A stretch of DNA of 64,000 nucleotides, taken from Plantago major. Its lineage: Eukaryota > Streptophyta > Magnoliopsida > Lamiales > Plantaginaceae. Positions 45,189 through 55,727 of this stretch are shown here, in pieces (the stretch's first letter is position 1; each line of letters opens with the position of its first letter). The stretch is from contig JAIFAC010000187.1 in NCBI GenBank assembly GCA_026545765.1, positions 86,735-150,734 on the forward strand, in the 5' to 3' direction. Position numbers and translations under genes: made by a program. Under the pieces are notes generated by a model. It made no database searches. It was not told where the DNA came from and saw only the letters and a list, made by a program, of their open reading frames with translations.

Positions 45189-46990
45189 GGCTGGCTTGCA
45201 ACTCCTTTTCCTTTGTCAAATACCCTAGCTTTTTGACCAATGCTATAGGTGGTTGAAGAATCATTCTGTTGACTTTTTACAAAGGTCAACCTTCCATCAC
45301 TCTTCTTCAGAGGAGATGAATTACTTGATTGTTCATCAAGTCCAAGTCCACCTTTCTCAGAGGGATCTCTCAGATATGATTGAACCTCAGTGAGAGTGTC
45401 ACTAGCCTTTGTATAAGATTGGAAGGATAGCTCTTTCTTTCTGAGTTCTTCATTCTCAGAACGCAGCTTCATCATTTTCATATTAAGTTCATCCAAGGAT
45501 AGTTTGTAAGAATTTTCATTCTCAGATATCTAAGCTTTCAGGAAGGCTATTTCAGCGTTCTTGTTCTCAGATACTCTGGTTAGCTCAGAAACCTCTTTTT
45601 CAAGAGTTTCTTTGCTTTCCTCTAGAATTCTGGTTTTGGATTGTGCTTCCAGAAATTCTTTCTCATAACGATCAATTCACTCTTGACCAACACGGATCCT
45701 CAATTCCATCATCACTCTCATAATGCAGAAATTGTGAATTGTTAGTTACCTCATCGGCCATAAGACATATTTCAATGTTGGAGATGTACGGACCGACAAT
45801 CTCGACAACTCCACATTTCATTCTTCTTAAGGCCGAAGTCGATTACATCGTGGGTGATTCCACACAATTCTGGTGATGGTAGGTTTGAGTCATCTGAATC
45901 TCCATCTTCAGAATCTGTCTCAATGTCTAGAGCATCAAGTTGAATTTGAATCTTCTTCCTTTCTTCAGTCAGTAAGGCCCTTTGATTTCTCTTGAAATTT
46001 CTTACATCCTTCTTGTCACTGTCTTGAGCTTGTTTAAGCGGGACAATCTCTCTTAGTGACCAAGCTTTTGACAATAGAAGCGACTTTTCCTATTTACTGA
46101 CTTGATTACTAACACCTTTACGAATGAGGGTGTTAGAGTTGTTCATTTGTATGTTCTTGTCTTGATGATAGTTTGGGCCAAGATGCTTTTTGACTTTTCT
46201 TTAGCTTTTCTTCTCTCAATCTCTTGACTCACAAATTTCTTCATGTGTCTTCTTGAGAGCATTTTCTTGGATGCATCTTTGGCATCCTTCTTTTGAAGTA
46301 CCTTGAGAGATTAGAGCAACACTTTTGCAACTTTTAATTTGTTTGTTCTCTGAGTTGTCTCATAGTCTCTGATGGCAAGATGAGAGAAGAGCTCTCTTTG
46401 GAGTGATATTTGGCATCCCTTGGTTGAAATAAAAGAACTTGGTGTGCTCCGGTTGTGATTGAGACTTGACAATAGTCTTAATCTTTTACGGGGAGTATCA
46501 TTGCTTTCACCAAGTGCAGCCATATCACTCATAAGTAGTAAACACGAAATCAAGTTCTTCGAGTTTCGGTGGAACCTTGTTTGAAGTTTTGGAACTTCAA
46601 TTTAAGAACTTGAACTTGTTTTCCTTGGTTTTCTCGGTTAAACCTGATTTCTTCAATCAATTGCGATGACTTTCACCGTTTAGCACCCCAGTTTACCTTT
46701 GTATGTGCTCAGTGTCGTCGATGATGATATTATGAGCTTGACCATCTAATATGTGTCTCTTGGCATCTTGGATGTCGAGCTCTCTTAGCTTGTCTTCATA
46801 CATAATGCTTCCACAACACGACCACTATCCAGCGGCCGCATCCTCGCTTCTATCTTCCTTGTGCGAGGCTTTTCTTCCATCGGACACCTCGATAACTGTT
46901 TGAGTTATGCGATTTTGATAGGCCCTTCATTGATGACATAGATCATCTAAATCACTAATGGCCTCTAGATGGAGCATCATGTTGTTCTTC
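45189..46990 (-). pseudogene. Copia B gag
   Basis: The N-terminus 'TYEKWKNNMMLHLEA' (about 46995-46955) is preceded by the same CGTA-derived stop as in A. A UBN2-like segment with 'SDMAALGES' is at about 46530. The zinc knuckle is reduced to 'RFYCQKLGH' then a stop (about 46080-46045), first Cys absent. 'IETDSEDGDSDDSNLPSPEL' follows (46074-45772), then a coiled coil and 'GQKARVFDKGKGVASQPV' where element C interrupts the gene at 45188/45189. Confidence 0.85.
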
Positions 46991-47135
46991 CATTTCTCGT
47001 AGGTTTACGGCTTGAGCAGGTGCATCACTCGAGAGACATACACACACTTAACACACAAATTATATAGTCCTCGAAAGGACAAAGTTCCTTTACCTATCTG
47101 AGGATCTAGGTTGATCTTGAAGGCTTGTGAACCTC

Positions 47136-47149
47136 TGCCTGATACCACT
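47136..47149 (-). other. Copia B primer-binding site
   Basis: The minus strand reads AGTGGTATCAGGCAGAGG next to the LTR end (CCAACA), an initiator-Met tRNA type site (TGGTATCA core). Confidence 0.85.
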
Positions 47150-48341
47150 TGTTGGTCGGATAACGGCAAAGTAATAGACTAGAGGGGTGAATAGTCTTTT
47201 AAAACTTTTGTCGATAAACACGATTTCTCATAAACACAGGGGTTTACGATACTTAAATTGAGGCCGGAAGACTTTAAGATAGGTAAGTCTGCGAAACAAT
47301 AAGTATGTGTGTGCTTTCTTGATATGTATATCTGAGAAAGGTAAATGACACAGCAGATATAGTGGTATCTGGAGGTGGCGTAATCCTCCAACTAATCCAC
47401 TTCGGTCTTTCTGAGACCTAGAATTCACTAGAACAGATAATTGAGTTCACCTTACAATAATCCTATTCTAAGATTCCTAAACAAATGGTTCCCCACCAAT
47501 TGTTCCCCCTGAGTTATTCCCCAGCTCCTAGAGCTAAGTACTTCCTCTACTCAGATAACCTTGGAGTTATTCCTTGATTTCCCAAATCAAGTACTTCCTG
47601 TACTCCACGCCTTGATGGTGTTAGTTATAAGGTTTGTCAGAGAGGCTTCTCGTATAACTTTTCAGTTATGTTTTCAGAGAGCCTAATAGAACAAGACTAC
47701 TTAATACACTTGTTCAGTGGATGGCGATGCGCTCTTCTTGGCCCAAGTAATTGATGTCCGTTCTGGAGAATGAGCTTCAGAAAGGGTATCTGATAGTTCA
47801 ACTCTTTTACGAATAACAATCTCTTGTTAAAGTTCAGGACAATTTAGAACTACTAGTGATTCTTCGAGCAACAGAAAGCTTTCAGAAAGGGTAGTAGAGT
47901 GCTTGAGAGAATACTTTGCTTGATGGTAAGATTGCAAGATAGAGCGTTCTAAGGTATGTATTTCTCAACATCTAAGTGTGTGATATATATAGATGAATTT
48001 GAGAGTTGTTGGAATGATATCCGTTAGACACAATTCAATTCAGTCCATACTTATCTTGAAATGAGTACTCATAAGTCCTTGTCTCATGTCTCAGAGAGGG
48101 CGTGCTTGTGACTTTTACGTCTGCAAGTAATGCACTTGTACTATTTCTTGTCCTGTAGTCTTCAATGGATACATGAGCCTTTCTGATGGCTTGCATGCTC
48201 CATACTCATGATGTCATGTATCCAGAATCATATTTCAAAAGTAAGTAAATACACTTAAGAAAGTATTAAGGACATAGTCTTTCTTGAGTTAGACTAAACC
48301 TTGATATCTTCATAAATCTTGTGCAATCTTCAGTCTTCTAA

Positions 48342-49557
48342 CACTACAAAAAATCTGGCCTGTAGCGACGGATAGATCCGTCGCTTCTGAGCCATCTATC
48401 CGCCCGACTGGCGGCGGATCGGCGACGGATAGAAAATCCATTCGCCCCCTGAAACTATGGCGACGGATAACAATCCGTCGTCAATTATGACAGTTGAATG
48501 ACGGATTGACCATTTTTTAAATTGATAATGGGCGACGGATAGATTCTATCCGTGCATGCCCCATCACAACGGATAGATCTATCGTCAATGCCCCATTCTA
48601 TTTTTTAAAAAAAATAAAATCCGTATTTGAATTTTATATTACGTATCTGGATTAATTAAATATCAATTTGTATTACATTATCGAGATATTGATTTGTATT
48701 AGTATCTGGATTAATTTGTATTAATTTTATATTATATCAATTTGTATTAAATGCAGTGCGGTGGTGGTGGGAGGAGAAAGGTGGTGCGGTGGTGGCAGTG
48801 GTGGTGCGGTGGTGGCAAGGTGGTGGTGGCGCGGTGGTGGTGGGAGGAGGAAAGGTGGTGGTGGTGGGAGGAGTGTGGTGGTGGTGGTGGTGGTGGAGAT
48901 GGTGGTGGTGCGGTGGTGGTGGGAGGAGAGAGGTGGTGGTGGTGGTGGTGCGGTGGTGGAGATGGTGGTGGTGCGGTGGTGGAGATGGTGGTGGTGGTGG
49001 TGGTGGTGGAGATGGTGGTGGTGCGGTGGTGGTGGGAGGAGAGAGGTGGTGGTGGTGGTGGTGGTGGTGGAGATGGTGGTGGGAGGAGAGAGAGGTGGTG
49101 GTGGTGGAGATGGTGGTGGAGGAGGATGGTGGTGGAGGAGGTGGTGGAGGAGGTGGGGGTGGTGGATGGTGGTGGTGGAGGAGAAAGGTGGTGGAAGGAG
49201 AAAGGTGGTGGTGGGAGGAGGAGGAGAGGAGAAATGGAGGAGAAGTGGTGGAGGAAAGGAGGTGGTGGAGGAGATATGGTTTTTAGGCTTTTAGCGGCGG
49301 ATAGATCTAGATCTATCCGTCGCTTCCCACTACGGCTATAGCGGGATAGATCTATCCGTCGCTAAATTTTTTTTTAAATCTTGGTCAGCGCTGCATGGAC
49401 GGATAAACTTATCCGTCGCTACGAACGACAGATAAGATTTTATCAAATGCATGACAGGCGACGGATAGAATCCGTCGCCCGTTTGGCGATCCGTCGCTCT
49501 GAGGCGACGGATAAAATCGTCGCCCTTTCCGTCCGTTCTGTGAGAATTCTTGTAGTG
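48342..49557. mobile_element. Non-autonomous CACTA (En/Spm) DNA transposon
   Basis: Terminal inverted repeats are CACTACAAAAAATCTGG on the left and, read inward from the right, CACTACAAGAATTCTCACAG. A 3-bp target duplication TAA (48339-48341 and 49558-49560) restores the sequence of the other B LTR ('cttctaatctt'). Subterminal regions carry many copies of GCGACGGATA(GA)TCCGTCGC-type motifs, likely transposase-binding repeats. There is no transposase. The middle is a G-rich repeat tract. Confidence 0.95.
48757..49279 (+). repeat. G-rich GGT/GGA repeat tract (about 520 bp)
   Basis: The + strand is almost entirely GGTGGT, GGAGGA and 'gcggtggtgg' units with very few C bases. All three forward frames are open because of this composition and give Trp/Gly/Val-rich strings, so they are not evidence for a protein. 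The strand has dense G-quadruplex-forming potential. Confidence 0.95.
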
Positions 49558-49779
49558 TAATCTTCAGAAAAGCTCCATTGCTAGGATTGATCTTCATGGT
49601 CTTCTGGAAATAAAAATTACACTCAGAGACCTATAATCCTAATACAAGATTTACTAGACTAATCATACTCGGTGATTTCCTCTTTTACATTGTTCAAGTG
49701 AACCAAGAGTACTTAATCACCTTTCTGGCTAAGATAAGAACATGTGATGAGTGATCAAAATACTAACAGATATTCTAAC

Positions 49780-50174
49780 GATGTCGAGTGTAGATATCTG
49801 TGGGCACTTTTCCTTGTTCAGAAACCTTGTGTGTTCAGATATTTTTTGCAAAACTTGTTTATTGAAAAACACTTGTTTATTTAAGATATCTGAACATAGG
49901 TATCTGATGACCTTCGTCTTCAGCAATCTTGTGCAGTCTTCAAAACTTCAAAATTTGTTGAACTCGCCTACTGGATGCCTTCTTCTTGGTCTTCTTCAAA
50001 GATATAAAATATTACATTTAGAGACCTAACATCATATACAAGATTTGCTAGACTAACATACTTAGTGATTTTCCTCTTTTATAGTGTTCAAGTGAACCAA
50101 GAGTACTAACCACCTTTCTGAGCTAAGATAAGTCATTAGGTTGCTGATCAAAATCTAAACAGATATTCCTAACA
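49780..50174 (-). mobile_element. Copia A, upstream (5') LTR, part 2
   Basis: This continues A's LTR after the B insertion. It aligns with 5790-6178 of the other A LTR and ends ...CCTAACA at 50174. The next base is Helitron H1 DNA. Confidence 0.92.
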
Positions 50175-50992
50175 CAATGACGGATCTAGACCCTCGCGAA
50201 ACCACTGGCAGTATCTGTCTAAAGTCTCCGTTAAATACAATAATCAAACCACCAAATTGTGTGGCTTGTCGATGCATAACATTTCTCAAACTCCTATCAC
50301 GCGCTTCAAAACAATGCATATTGGTCACCGTAGCATTTCCCTATATAATAAACTTCGTTTCTTTGAGTAGACATGTTACATCAGAATCAGGCATAATCTT
50401 ACTACTCAAGTAAGGACGGATATTTTCTTTGGACAATGGTAGGAATAGGATCACTCACTTCTTGAAAAAGAATGTCCTCTGGCATCTTGATATCAACGTC
50501 ACAGTCATTATCACCATCACAACTCCATCACCAACCCGCAGTATCCACTTTGAGAATTCTCTCGTCTCATGAATCTCAGTTGTTAACGTACCAGCTTAAA
50601 AACACAAAACACACTTTACAGAATATAAATAAAGATACAAATTACTCAAATCAAAATTACCATAAGTGAAACAAACATTTAGTTACTTGCATTCGCATGT
50701 TCTTTGTAAGTCTGAGGACCTCACACGAATCCCAAATTTTGGATGAGCATATTGTTGCATCAAGAATGTCATGTCTAGACCCTCCCGCAACCACTGGAGA
50801 TATTTGTCTAAACTCTCCGTCAAATACAATAACCAAACCCCCGAATGGTGTGGATGGTCGATAAATAAAATCCCCCAAACTCCTATCAAGCGCTTCAAAA
50901 CAATGCATATTGGTCACTGTAGCCCCGTCCCATATAATAACCTTCGTTTCCTTGAGTAGACAGGTTGCATCAGAATCAGGCTTAATCTTCAC
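50175..50992 (-). pseudogene. Helitron H1 helicase, motif II-III region, partly duplicated
   Basis: 'VIIWDGATVTNMHCFEALDR' (Walker B; family IIWDEA) and 'FGGLVIVFDGEFRQISPVV' followed by 'EVLRLTKNMRMQ' lie in 50992-50690. The Glu of the DEA motif reads Gly. Further downstream, shifted frames give 'ILRVGDG' and 'MPEDILFQEVSDPIPTIVQ' (about 50560-50420). Then 50403-50175 repeats the motif II-III DNA, aligning with 50764-50992 at an offset of 589 bases. Element A begins exactly at the end of this second copy. Confidence 0.85.
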
Positions 50993-51134
50993 GCATCTGA
51001 GTCTAAATGGATCTTCAATGGTATATCGAATCTTGATTAAGCAGTTCGCACCCTCTGAAGCATCAATGATATGATACCTAAGGAATCCATTGGGAGAACT
51101 GTATATCTTCTAGCTCTCAAAACGGAGAATAAAG

Positions 51135-51241
51135 TCCTCCAAATATAATATCTCCTCTAGAATCAATAATGATTGTAATAATGACGTCCTCGAAATATAA
51201 TATCTCCTCTAGAATCAATAATTATTCTAATAATGACGTCC
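51135..51241. repeat. 53/54-bp tandem duplication in Helitron H1
   Basis: Two adjacent units, each running 'aaatataatatctcctctag' through 'aataatgacgtcct', differ at about four bases. Confidence 0.85.
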
Positions 51242-51700
51242 TGCTAAGTATGAGTTGATTTTCCCTATCTTGTATCCGGACAGCTAAGAACTCACTTAGA
51301 GTAATATTTGACATCTTACTCACAATACTTATCTGAATATCGATATACCATCCGTCTTCTCCATGGATGAAAAGTAGTGGATATTGAAAAATAAGGTAGC
51401 ATCGAAGAAACTCAGTTATGTGCTTCAAGTCCCCATTCCTCATTTGATCAACTATAATATGATTTTTTGCATGTAAGTTATCGACATCACCCTCTACTAT
51501 AGCAGTTAATTCTGATGCAGTAAGCAAATTGTAAGTTCGCCCATCCTCTGGCGTCTTGCAATAAGTTGAAGACCTACCTCATGGACATTATCAGAGGAGA
51601 TGCGATCTCTGGCCATCTTGTATACTTTTGCATATGAATATTACTCTTCCACCATAGTTTTGATCAATGTCACAGTAGCAGTTTTCACACCAACATCATT
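51222..51700 (-). pseudogene. Helitron H1 N-terminal (Helitron-like N) domain
   Basis: 'LLTASELTAIVEGDVDNL' then 'YLIFQYPLLFIHGEDGWYID' and 'LSEFLAVRIQDRENQLIL' match the Helitron-like N domain (PF14214; family LQYPLLFPYGEDG and RLQDRE). Upstream, in another frame, 'SSDNVHEVGLQLIARR' fits the preceding region. Only about 230 bases separate this from helicase motif II, so the Rep (HUH) nuclease region and helicase motif I are deleted. Confidence 0.85.
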
Positions 51701-53817
51701 GATTTGGCCTTACCATAATAATAAAATAAATTATTTATCGTCGAATATCTATAATTCTAATGGATACTAAATGATGTATCACGAATAATTTGTTTGAAAT
51801 AAAATATGTGAAAGATACATAAAATTGAGTGTATAGGTTTGAAGAAACGAACCCGAGAGCATTGATCATGTTGTCAATTCCGTGTTCAGTGTCATATATG
51901 CAACGTTAATGAATTTTGGAGTTTGTCCTTCGTTGGGCAAGAGTGAGCTAATCTTGTGATCATTTTAGCCACCTATCTTAAAGCAATATGGACCTTTTGT
52001 TTATTGACTTCCTTGTCTATTTTCCATCCATTGAAGTAAATGTGAAGATGTTATTGTATGCGGATGATAGACGATAATATGAACTAAGTACCTACTAGGT
52101 AAACAACTAATACATGTAGAATATATTTTGAGAATAGTATAGTTTTGAACCTTTCCACTCATTCAAATTTATTCCATCTTGTGGAGTCTAATGTTGAGGC
52201 TATGGTTATTCGATTTAGGCGATTTGTTATCCATCGAGTTTTCAAATGTAACCAATTCCAAGCAATAACTATGCATGCTTATCAAATAAATAAAGCTTAC
52301 AATCATTAGTCCCATTTCACAACTAAAATGTGATTCGAATATAGGAAACATTTCAACATTTAGGTTTTGTTTGAAATCAAATACTCTCTCCGTCGATTTC
52401 ATTTATCCATTTGACTTTTCGGTCGACTCTTACAAACTTAAATGCAATTACTCATAAATAATGTTGGTAAAAAAATTCAAAATTCATATTATTAAATATT
52501 ACATTTTAAACATTATATATTTTTCAAAAATCTATTAGAAGTATATCATATGTGAGTAAATCAAACTCAAAATTAAGCGATGTTGACGAAAAAAATTGAC
52601 GTGTAAGCGAATGGACGGAGGGAATATGTAATTAGTTGAAAGATTGATCATGAAAAAATTAAAAATAAAATTAGAGCATATCGACTACTAATGGACAAAA
52701 TTCTACATTAAATGCCTCGGTTTCTTCTATAATGTAAAAAAGTCGCAAATCTATAATATGCAGACTTAAGAGATTTAATCACCAAAGAGAAATTCACTTT
52801 AATTAATTACTACATGTTGCCACTCGAATTTGAACCAATTCGTTGCTAATTTATCGGTTAAGCGTTACGCACCTTCTAGAAAAAATCATAAGACACAAAG
52901 TTTGGCGAAACAATAACATTGGTCCCGTTGATCCCTAGCGACAACACGATACCACCCACATGTAACATCACTCAATAGTAGCATCAAAATTAGCTTATAT
53001 GATAATAAGATTAGGTGGCAACCAAGATGTTGTCACAGTTGGCTATGTAACACCTAAAGATCTTTTACTGACTTTACTTATTTTATCCTTAAAATAATGC
53101 ATTAATAATCTAATAAAGTTAATTTTCAATCATAACAAACTCAATATATATAAATTGAAAATTATATTTAAAATATTCCATATAGTGCGTATATAAGATA
53201 GAAGGTAATATTTGAATAAATAATGAGTAAAAAGTAGAAAACGTGTGAGAATTCACGTAAATGTTGATAAGATGATGGTTTAATTTAATATAATAGGTTA
53301 ATTTATTGCTAATTTTTAAACTGTCCATTTGTATTGGATACCTAAATAAATATTGATTTTTTCGATAAATGGAGGGAGTATTAAGTATATGATAAATACT
53401 CGATTTTTAAAATTTTATTATTTCAATTTATATCATTTAATAAACCTACAAAAATTTTAATTTAATATAAAATAATTTAATTAATTAATAAAATATTCAA
53501 GTTTGGTATACATGGATTAAATCTTATCATGGTGAATCTATATATATGTTCAAAATATTTTTAATTTTGCGAGATAAATACATATGATATTAAATAAAAT
53601 TATATATGAATTTAACATACTAAATATAAATCATGGGAGTTATATGGTGTCTTAACTTCTTAAAATGTTCACAACCAATGTCAAATTTAAAATTCTAACA
53701 ACCAATCAAAATGCACTTAGGAAAAAAATTGAATAGGAATCTTTCTATAATGCATCATCGTGACACATGGCTATCTTAGAGGCTGAAAATGTCTTCTTTT
53801 TATATGTATATAGATAG
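51701..53817. other. AT-rich noncoding 5' region of Helitron H1
   Basis: No coding signal. Besides the Stowaway MITE, 53358-53378 ('ataaatggagggagtattaag') looks like a single Stowaway end without a partner. Confidence 0.5.
52384..52624. mobile_element. Stowaway-like MITE
   Basis: This 241-bp element is bounded by TA dinucleotides (52382-52383 and 52625-52626). The left end is CTCTCTCCGTCGATTTCATT; the right end, read inward, is TTCCCTCCGTCCATTCGCTT. It is AT-rich inside with no ORF. Stowaway MITEs are moved by Mariner-type transposases. Confidence 0.85.
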
Positions 53818-53818
53818 A

Positions 53819-54900
53819 TACCGTACTCGGATCTCGATACGTCTCGGATACAAATACATTTTCCTTCTACATTCTGAGATATTCCCTAACTCGGACTGTA
53901 GAACGAAAAGGGGGGGGGGGAAGAGATATATTGAGTTCCTGAAACACGGATACGGATTTTTTAGCACGGAAAAAAGGAATTTTTTCTTTCACATTTAACA
54001 GTTCGGACACACTCCTAAAACCCACTTGTCCTTCTACTTATAGTTCCACAACTATCTTATACTAAGTTACTTGGAAACTAGAGAGGGGAATATGTTGATA
54101 CGGATATATGTCTAATCCGTTAAGGGCGCCATAGAGCGCATTATCCGACCTTGGCTAGTCCGCCTTAAGGAAATCCTTAAGATTCGACCGATGCTTCGGT
54201 CGATAACCTTTTAATTTGGTCCGACCTATCTGGGTGTCGACTTGAACGACAAGAGGTAACATGGTCTCACCAAGTACCACCTTGTCGATCTAGGATGACA
54301 AGCGGAATGGACGAGATAAGCTCGAGCCACCTTAACAATAAGACCAAGCGTATACATTGGAACCTCGAAGATACTTAGAAGCGACTAGTGTCTCGGACCG
54401 TCAACGAGTTACCGAGGAACAAACCAACTCAGCGAGCTCGGATCATTCTAAAGGTCTCACACGGACCCCATGATGAATAGTACTACGAGAGGTAAAGGAC
54501 CAATTTACACCTGACCCATCTAATGGTGTTGGACTCTCACATACTATTGGGCCATTGAGGAAGCATCTGTTGGCGTCATCTTATCAACCACTTCGTGATA
54601 ATTATAAATATAATGAAAGTCAAATCGTTAATGTAAGTTCCAAGTCTCGAGTCATAAAGTCATAAGTCTTGGTGATAGGTCGACTCGTATCATAACTTCT
54701 CTCACAACTACTACATTGAGAGCTTTCTTACTATCTTGAATAAAATCTCTTGGGTTTAACATCCAAATAACCGAGTTACCCATCCAACCCCCCACTTAGT
54801 CTTTTCAGGTGCTCCGCCTCGAACAAAGTTCTCAAGTCGGACATCAAGTTGTAGGCGGATCATAAATTAGGGACTTGTAGTAGTTTAGTTAGTGTTTGAA
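53819..54900 (+). mobile_element. Gypsy relic E, right part with 3' LTR
   Basis: The stretch 53819-54092 matches the reverse complement of C's 3' internal end (shared 'tacaaatac', a G10 run, 'tagttccacaactatctt', 'acttggaaacta', polypurine tract). The LTR begins TGTTGATACGG at 54093, as in C, and diverges further in; a TATA-like 'attataaatataatg' is near 54600. The LTR end is not clear. Orientation is + , opposite to C. Confidence 0.7.
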
Positions 54901-55727
54901 ATTTCGACGCCGACAACGATACAAATTGGACAAAACCAAAATAAGAGTCAGAAATAGAATGATGTGTTAAAGATCTAAAATGGAAGCTATCGCGACAGGA
55001 AGTTTACGCGTCCATGAGCTTATATCGTTCTTAATTTAGGCATTGGTTAAAAAACGTGCATTCTGAAAAAAAAACTACATGTGACAAATAATAAACAATC
55101 TCATTTTTACCAAATTATACATTTCTTATAAAACTACAATTTTCCTAGTTTTTATATTACATCGTTCTTTAGCTTTTCGTAAAGCTATGGTACTATGAAG
55201 ATCTTGGAATGACGGGAATACCAAACATGGATTTTTCCCATTTAAATGTATATCTAGAATGAGCGAAATACAGTGTCAAAATGTACATCCAGTGTGGAAA
55301 AATTAAGTAACTTAGATGGTTTTTCTGGCATAAAAGTTTCAAACTAGGTGCTAGCTCGGTACCTCCACTCCTTCCATCATTAATTCACTTGGTTAAAAGA
55401 AATTTACAAATGATATGCAAGAATCCTGGCTTCCTGCTTATACTCAAAACTGATTAGAAATAGGTATAATCATAATTCATTACAGTTAACCGAACTGAAC
55501 ACCTTTGGTTACAAGTAAGAAACATTCAACGAATTATAATCTCATCAAATGAAGTATATCAGGTTTGCTTTATCAAACACTAAAGTGTGTATCATTGACA
55601 AACATTCATGTGTACCAGTGGAGGCACATTCCAACCCAGGAACGCCCATATCATTAGTCACCATTAGAGCATGAAGTCTGTGTCAGGAACATGCAACATG
55701 ATAACCAGGTCTCGAGAATACTTTAGG
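54901..55727. other. Intergenic DNA downstream of the CIA30 gene
   Basis: AT-rich, no coding signal. The part next to 55728 should include the 3' UTR and poly(A) site of the CIA30 gene. Confidence 0.5.

Larger units (their letters stand above)
47150..49779 (-). mobile_element. Copia B, upstream (5') LTR, split by a CACTA element
   Basis: The LTR starts TGTTGGTC at 47150 and is homologous to 20090-21494 over 47150-48341 and 49558-49779. Between them lies a CACTA insertion. The far end reads 'attctaacg' where the other LTR has 'attctaaca', then continues into element A's LTR ('gagtgtagatatctg'). I could not see a clean 5-bp target duplication (left 'gtatc', right 'atgtc'). Confidence 0.92.
50175..53818 (-). 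mobile_element. Helitron H1, 5' part
   Basis: This continues the Helitron whose 3' end is at 4237. It holds helicase motif II-III DNA in two copies and the N-terminal Helitron domain up to about 51700, then AT-rich DNA with a Stowaway MITE. A candidate 5' end (A|TCTATC on the minus strand) is at 53818, followed inward by 'gaagacattttcagcc' and 'ccatgtgtcacg', a layout typical of plant Helitron 5' ends. DNA beyond it resumes the gypsy relic E. Confidence 0.7.

Noticed and set aside
48751..49341. Three overlapping + strand open frames of 176-196 codons
   Set aside because: They are products of a G-rich repeat with almost no T-A-A/T-A-G/T-G-A possibilities; composition is almost only Gly, Val and Trp.
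20080..49790. A clean 5-bp target duplication for copia B
   Set aside because: Left 'gtatc' and right 'atgtc' do not match; the right junction also carries the CAG-related differences, so I do not claim one.
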